DNA of 63,316 nucleotides from Niabella drilacis (GTDB lineage Bacteria > Bacteroidota > Bacteroidia > Chitinophagales > Chitinophagaceae). Within the stretch, counting starts at the first letter, position 1, and each line of letters opens with the position of its first letter. The notes under the pieces are model-generated. The model was given only the letters and a program-made list of their open reading frames with translations, was not told where the DNA came from and made no database searches. Positions 62,098 to 63,316 of this stretch are shown here, one piece after another. The position numbers were made by a program, and so were the translations under genes. Location of the stretch: assembly GCF_900101395.1 (NCBI RefSeq), contig NZ_FMZO01000023.1, positions 1-63,316 on the forward strand, written 5' to 3'.

Positions 62098-62337
62098 ATG
62101 TCCAAAGAATCTAAAGAAGAATTAAAATCAGCGATCTTAAAATCCCTGGAAACAGAAATTGACACCTGGTTGGAACAAGAAGGTCAAATCACCGATGGAT
62201 ACGATTACGAGACAAAATTTTTAGAGGTAGTCCGTCGGATGAATCGGATTTTGTTGGAGAAGTCGATGGGTAAACTTCCGGGAAGTCACAATGAAAAAAA
62301 AACTTCAAACCACTTTAGGGAAGATAGAAGTAGCTAA
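62098..62337 (+). CDS. ISKra4-type ORF1 (N-terminal transposase part)
   Basis: A 79-residue charged, helical protein from ATG 62098; an in-frame TTG at 62074 is a less likely start. The segment WLEQEGQITDGYDYETKFLEVVRRMNRILLEKSMGKLPGSHNEKK matches the N-terminal region that is fused to the catalytic part in many relatives. It overlaps ORF2 by 47 bp across a run of nine A (62294-62302). Loss of one A would join the two frames into GSHNEKKLQTTLGKIEV without a stop. It therefore either supplies a separate subunit or is fused by slippage, or the gene is frameshifted. Confidence 0.65.
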   Translation: MSKESKEELKSAILKSLETEIDTWLEQEGQITDGYDYETKFLEVVRRMNRILLEKSMGKLPGSHNEKKTSNHFREDRSS

Positions 62338-63295
62338 AACGCATCCATTATGCCAGGGGACGATGCATTTTGGGGTGAGTGCAAAATTGCAGGAGTTGGT
62401 TTGCTTATTGTCCCAACAATGTGTTTTTCAGGAAGTTGAGGATTTATTATCGGCACTGTTGGGCTTAAAATTTAGCGCTAAACAGGCCCAGCGTATAAGT
62501 GAACACTATGGAGCCCGGCTCGAAGACATTGAGCAGGATTGTTCAGAAAAGCAGGTATTAAAGTTTAAATCTGCTCAGGAGCCGGTATATGTAATGTTTG
62601 ATGGGAGTATGATTCAGACCCGTCAGAACGATTGGATGGAGATAAAGGTGGGACGGGCATTTACACAGAGCGCCTGTATCAGCATACAACGGGATCGCAA
62701 TGCTATTATCCATTCTGATTATTTGTGTCATTTGGGCAGCAGCAAAAGTTTTCTACAAAAATGGGAACGACATATTGAGCCTTATGAGAAAAAGATTTTC
62801 ATAGCTGATGGTGCGAAGTGGATCTGGAATTATGTGGAAGATGCCTACAGCCAAAGTGTTCAGATACTGGATTTCTTTCACGCGATAGAGAAACTGGCCA
62901 ACTATGCCTTGCTTCGTTATCAGGATGACGAATACCGCAAGCAGTGGCTTGATGTACAAAAGCTGCGGTTGTTGAATAATGAGGTAGCTGATATCATCAA
63001 AGAGCTGAAAAAGCTGAATGTTCATGCCCCCCAGACCCGGCAGGCTTTAGATGACGTACTCCGCTACTATAAAAGTAATGAGGCGCGCATGCAGTACAAA
63101 ACCTATTTGGATCAAGGATACCTAATTGGATCCGGGGCGATGGAAGCAGCACATAGAAACGTCGTGCAGCAAAGACTAAAGCTTTCCGGACAACGGTGGT
63201 CCGTCTCCGGCGCACAGCAAATCGCCAATCTCAGAGCCTATAAAAAAAGTGAGCGATGGAATATCCTGGTCGAGTTGGTCAAAAATGCAGCATAG
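62291..63295 (+). CDS. ISKra4-family DDE transposase (ORF2)
   Basis: A 334-residue transposase with the acidic triad in context: Asp104 in MFDGSMIQT, Asp173 in IADGAKWIWN and Glu285 in GSGAMEAAHR. The HAIEKLANY and RWSVSGAQQIANLRAYKKSERW segments complete the family pattern. It catalyses cut-and-paste or copy-type movement of the element. Its ATG lies inside ORF1. Without the ORF1 segment it starts at KKKLQTTLGKIEVAKTHPLC, which in fused relatives is internal. The stop TAG is 3 bp from the right terminal repeat. All catalytic residues are present, so activity is plausible if the ORF1 part is not needed or is fused by slippage. Confidence 0.85.
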   Translation: MKKKLQTTLGKIEVAKTHPLCQGTMHFGVSAKLQELVCLLSQQCVFQEVEDLLSALLGLKFSAKQAQRISEHYGARLEDIEQDCSEKQVLKFKSAQEPVYVMFDGSMIQTRQNDWMEIKVGRAFTQSACISIQRDRNAIIHSDYLCHLGSSKSFLQKWERHIEPYEKKIFIADGAKWIWNYVEDAYSQSVQILDFFHAIEKLANYALLRYQDDEYRKQWLDVQKLRLLNNEVADIIKELKKLNVHAPQTRQALDDVLRYYKSNEARMQYKTYLDQGYLIGSGAMEAAHRNVVQQRLKLSGQRWSVSGAQQIANLRAYKKSERWNILVELVKNAA

Positions 63296-63297
63296 GG

Positions 63298-63314
63298 AGA
63301 TTTGTCATACACCC
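63298..63314. repeat. Right terminal inverted repeat of the IS
   Basis: AGATTTGTCATACACCC, the exact complement of the left repeat. It begins 2 bp after the transposase stop codon. Confidence 0.85.
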
Positions 63315-63316
63315 GC

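Larger units (their letters stand above)
62022..63314 (+). mobile_element. Complete ISKra4-type insertion sequence
   Basis: About 1293 bp bounded by perfect 17-bp terminal inverted repeats, GGGTGTATGACAAATCT at 62022-62038 and its complement at 63298-63314. It carries two overlapping frames, ORF1 and the DDE transposase. The window ends 2 bp past the right end, so a target duplication cannot be checked. The partial element at 1-312 is related but not identical. Confidence 0.85.

Overview
The window is chromosomal DNA of a Bacteroidota bacterium, most likely family Chitinophagaceae. Supporting signs are TAnnTTTG-type -7 promoter boxes (several perfect copies), Bacteroidota-restricted families (DUF3871, DUF4421, a LytTR regulator, ~800-residue double-FtsX permeases), and weak Shine-Dalgarno signals. 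The genus cannot be fixed from the sequence alone.

Layout. (1) 1-312: the 3' end of an ISKra4-type insertion sequence that continues outside the window. (2) 313-6533: an AT-rich integrated element carrying DUF3871, a RecA/Sak4-like ATPase, a large SF2 helicase and a tyrosine integrase. The integrase abuts the 3' end of a tRNA-Ala(GGC) gene, the classic integration site. (3) 6611-16323: host genes for a LytTR response regulator, two small basic secreted proteins, a hybrid histidine kinase, an outer-membrane protein, and an operon of mprF, an AcvB/VirJ-type hydrolase and DUF4421 (aminoacyl-phosphatidylglycerol chemistry). (4) 16408-19087: an NtrB/NtrC-like kinase and sigma54-type regulator on the minus strand. 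(5) 19151-60541: the main feature, a roughly 41-kb locus that reads away from the regulator. It holds a PepSY-like secreted protein, a lipoprotein, an HlyD-type adaptor, an ABC ATPase, thirteen consecutive paralogous MacB/FtsX-like permeases interrupted once by a DUF4097 beta-repeat protein, a second ABC ATPase and a TolC-type outer-membrane factor. (6) 60542-63316: a repeat-rich spacer, a lipoprotein-like metzincin protease and a complete ISKra4-type IS with visible terminal inverted repeats.

How it seems to work. Five places upstream of sub-operons carry the same regulatory layout: two 19-bp palindromic sites (consensus CTGT-N11-ACAG) 22-23 bp apart, followed 92-95 bp downstream by a TGGCA[C/T] -24-like box with a TTG 9-10 nt later. 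The five copies precede the PepSY-like gene, the lipoprotein/adaptor/ATPase/permease 1-4 operon, permease 5, permease 11 and permease 13. This is the arrangement expected of an NtrC-type enhancer-dependent regulon, and the obvious candidate activator is the adjacent regulator. My reading, which is inference, is a single envelope-stress or efflux regulon in which one adaptor, one outer-membrane channel and two ATPases serve thirteen permeases with divergent periplasmic domains.
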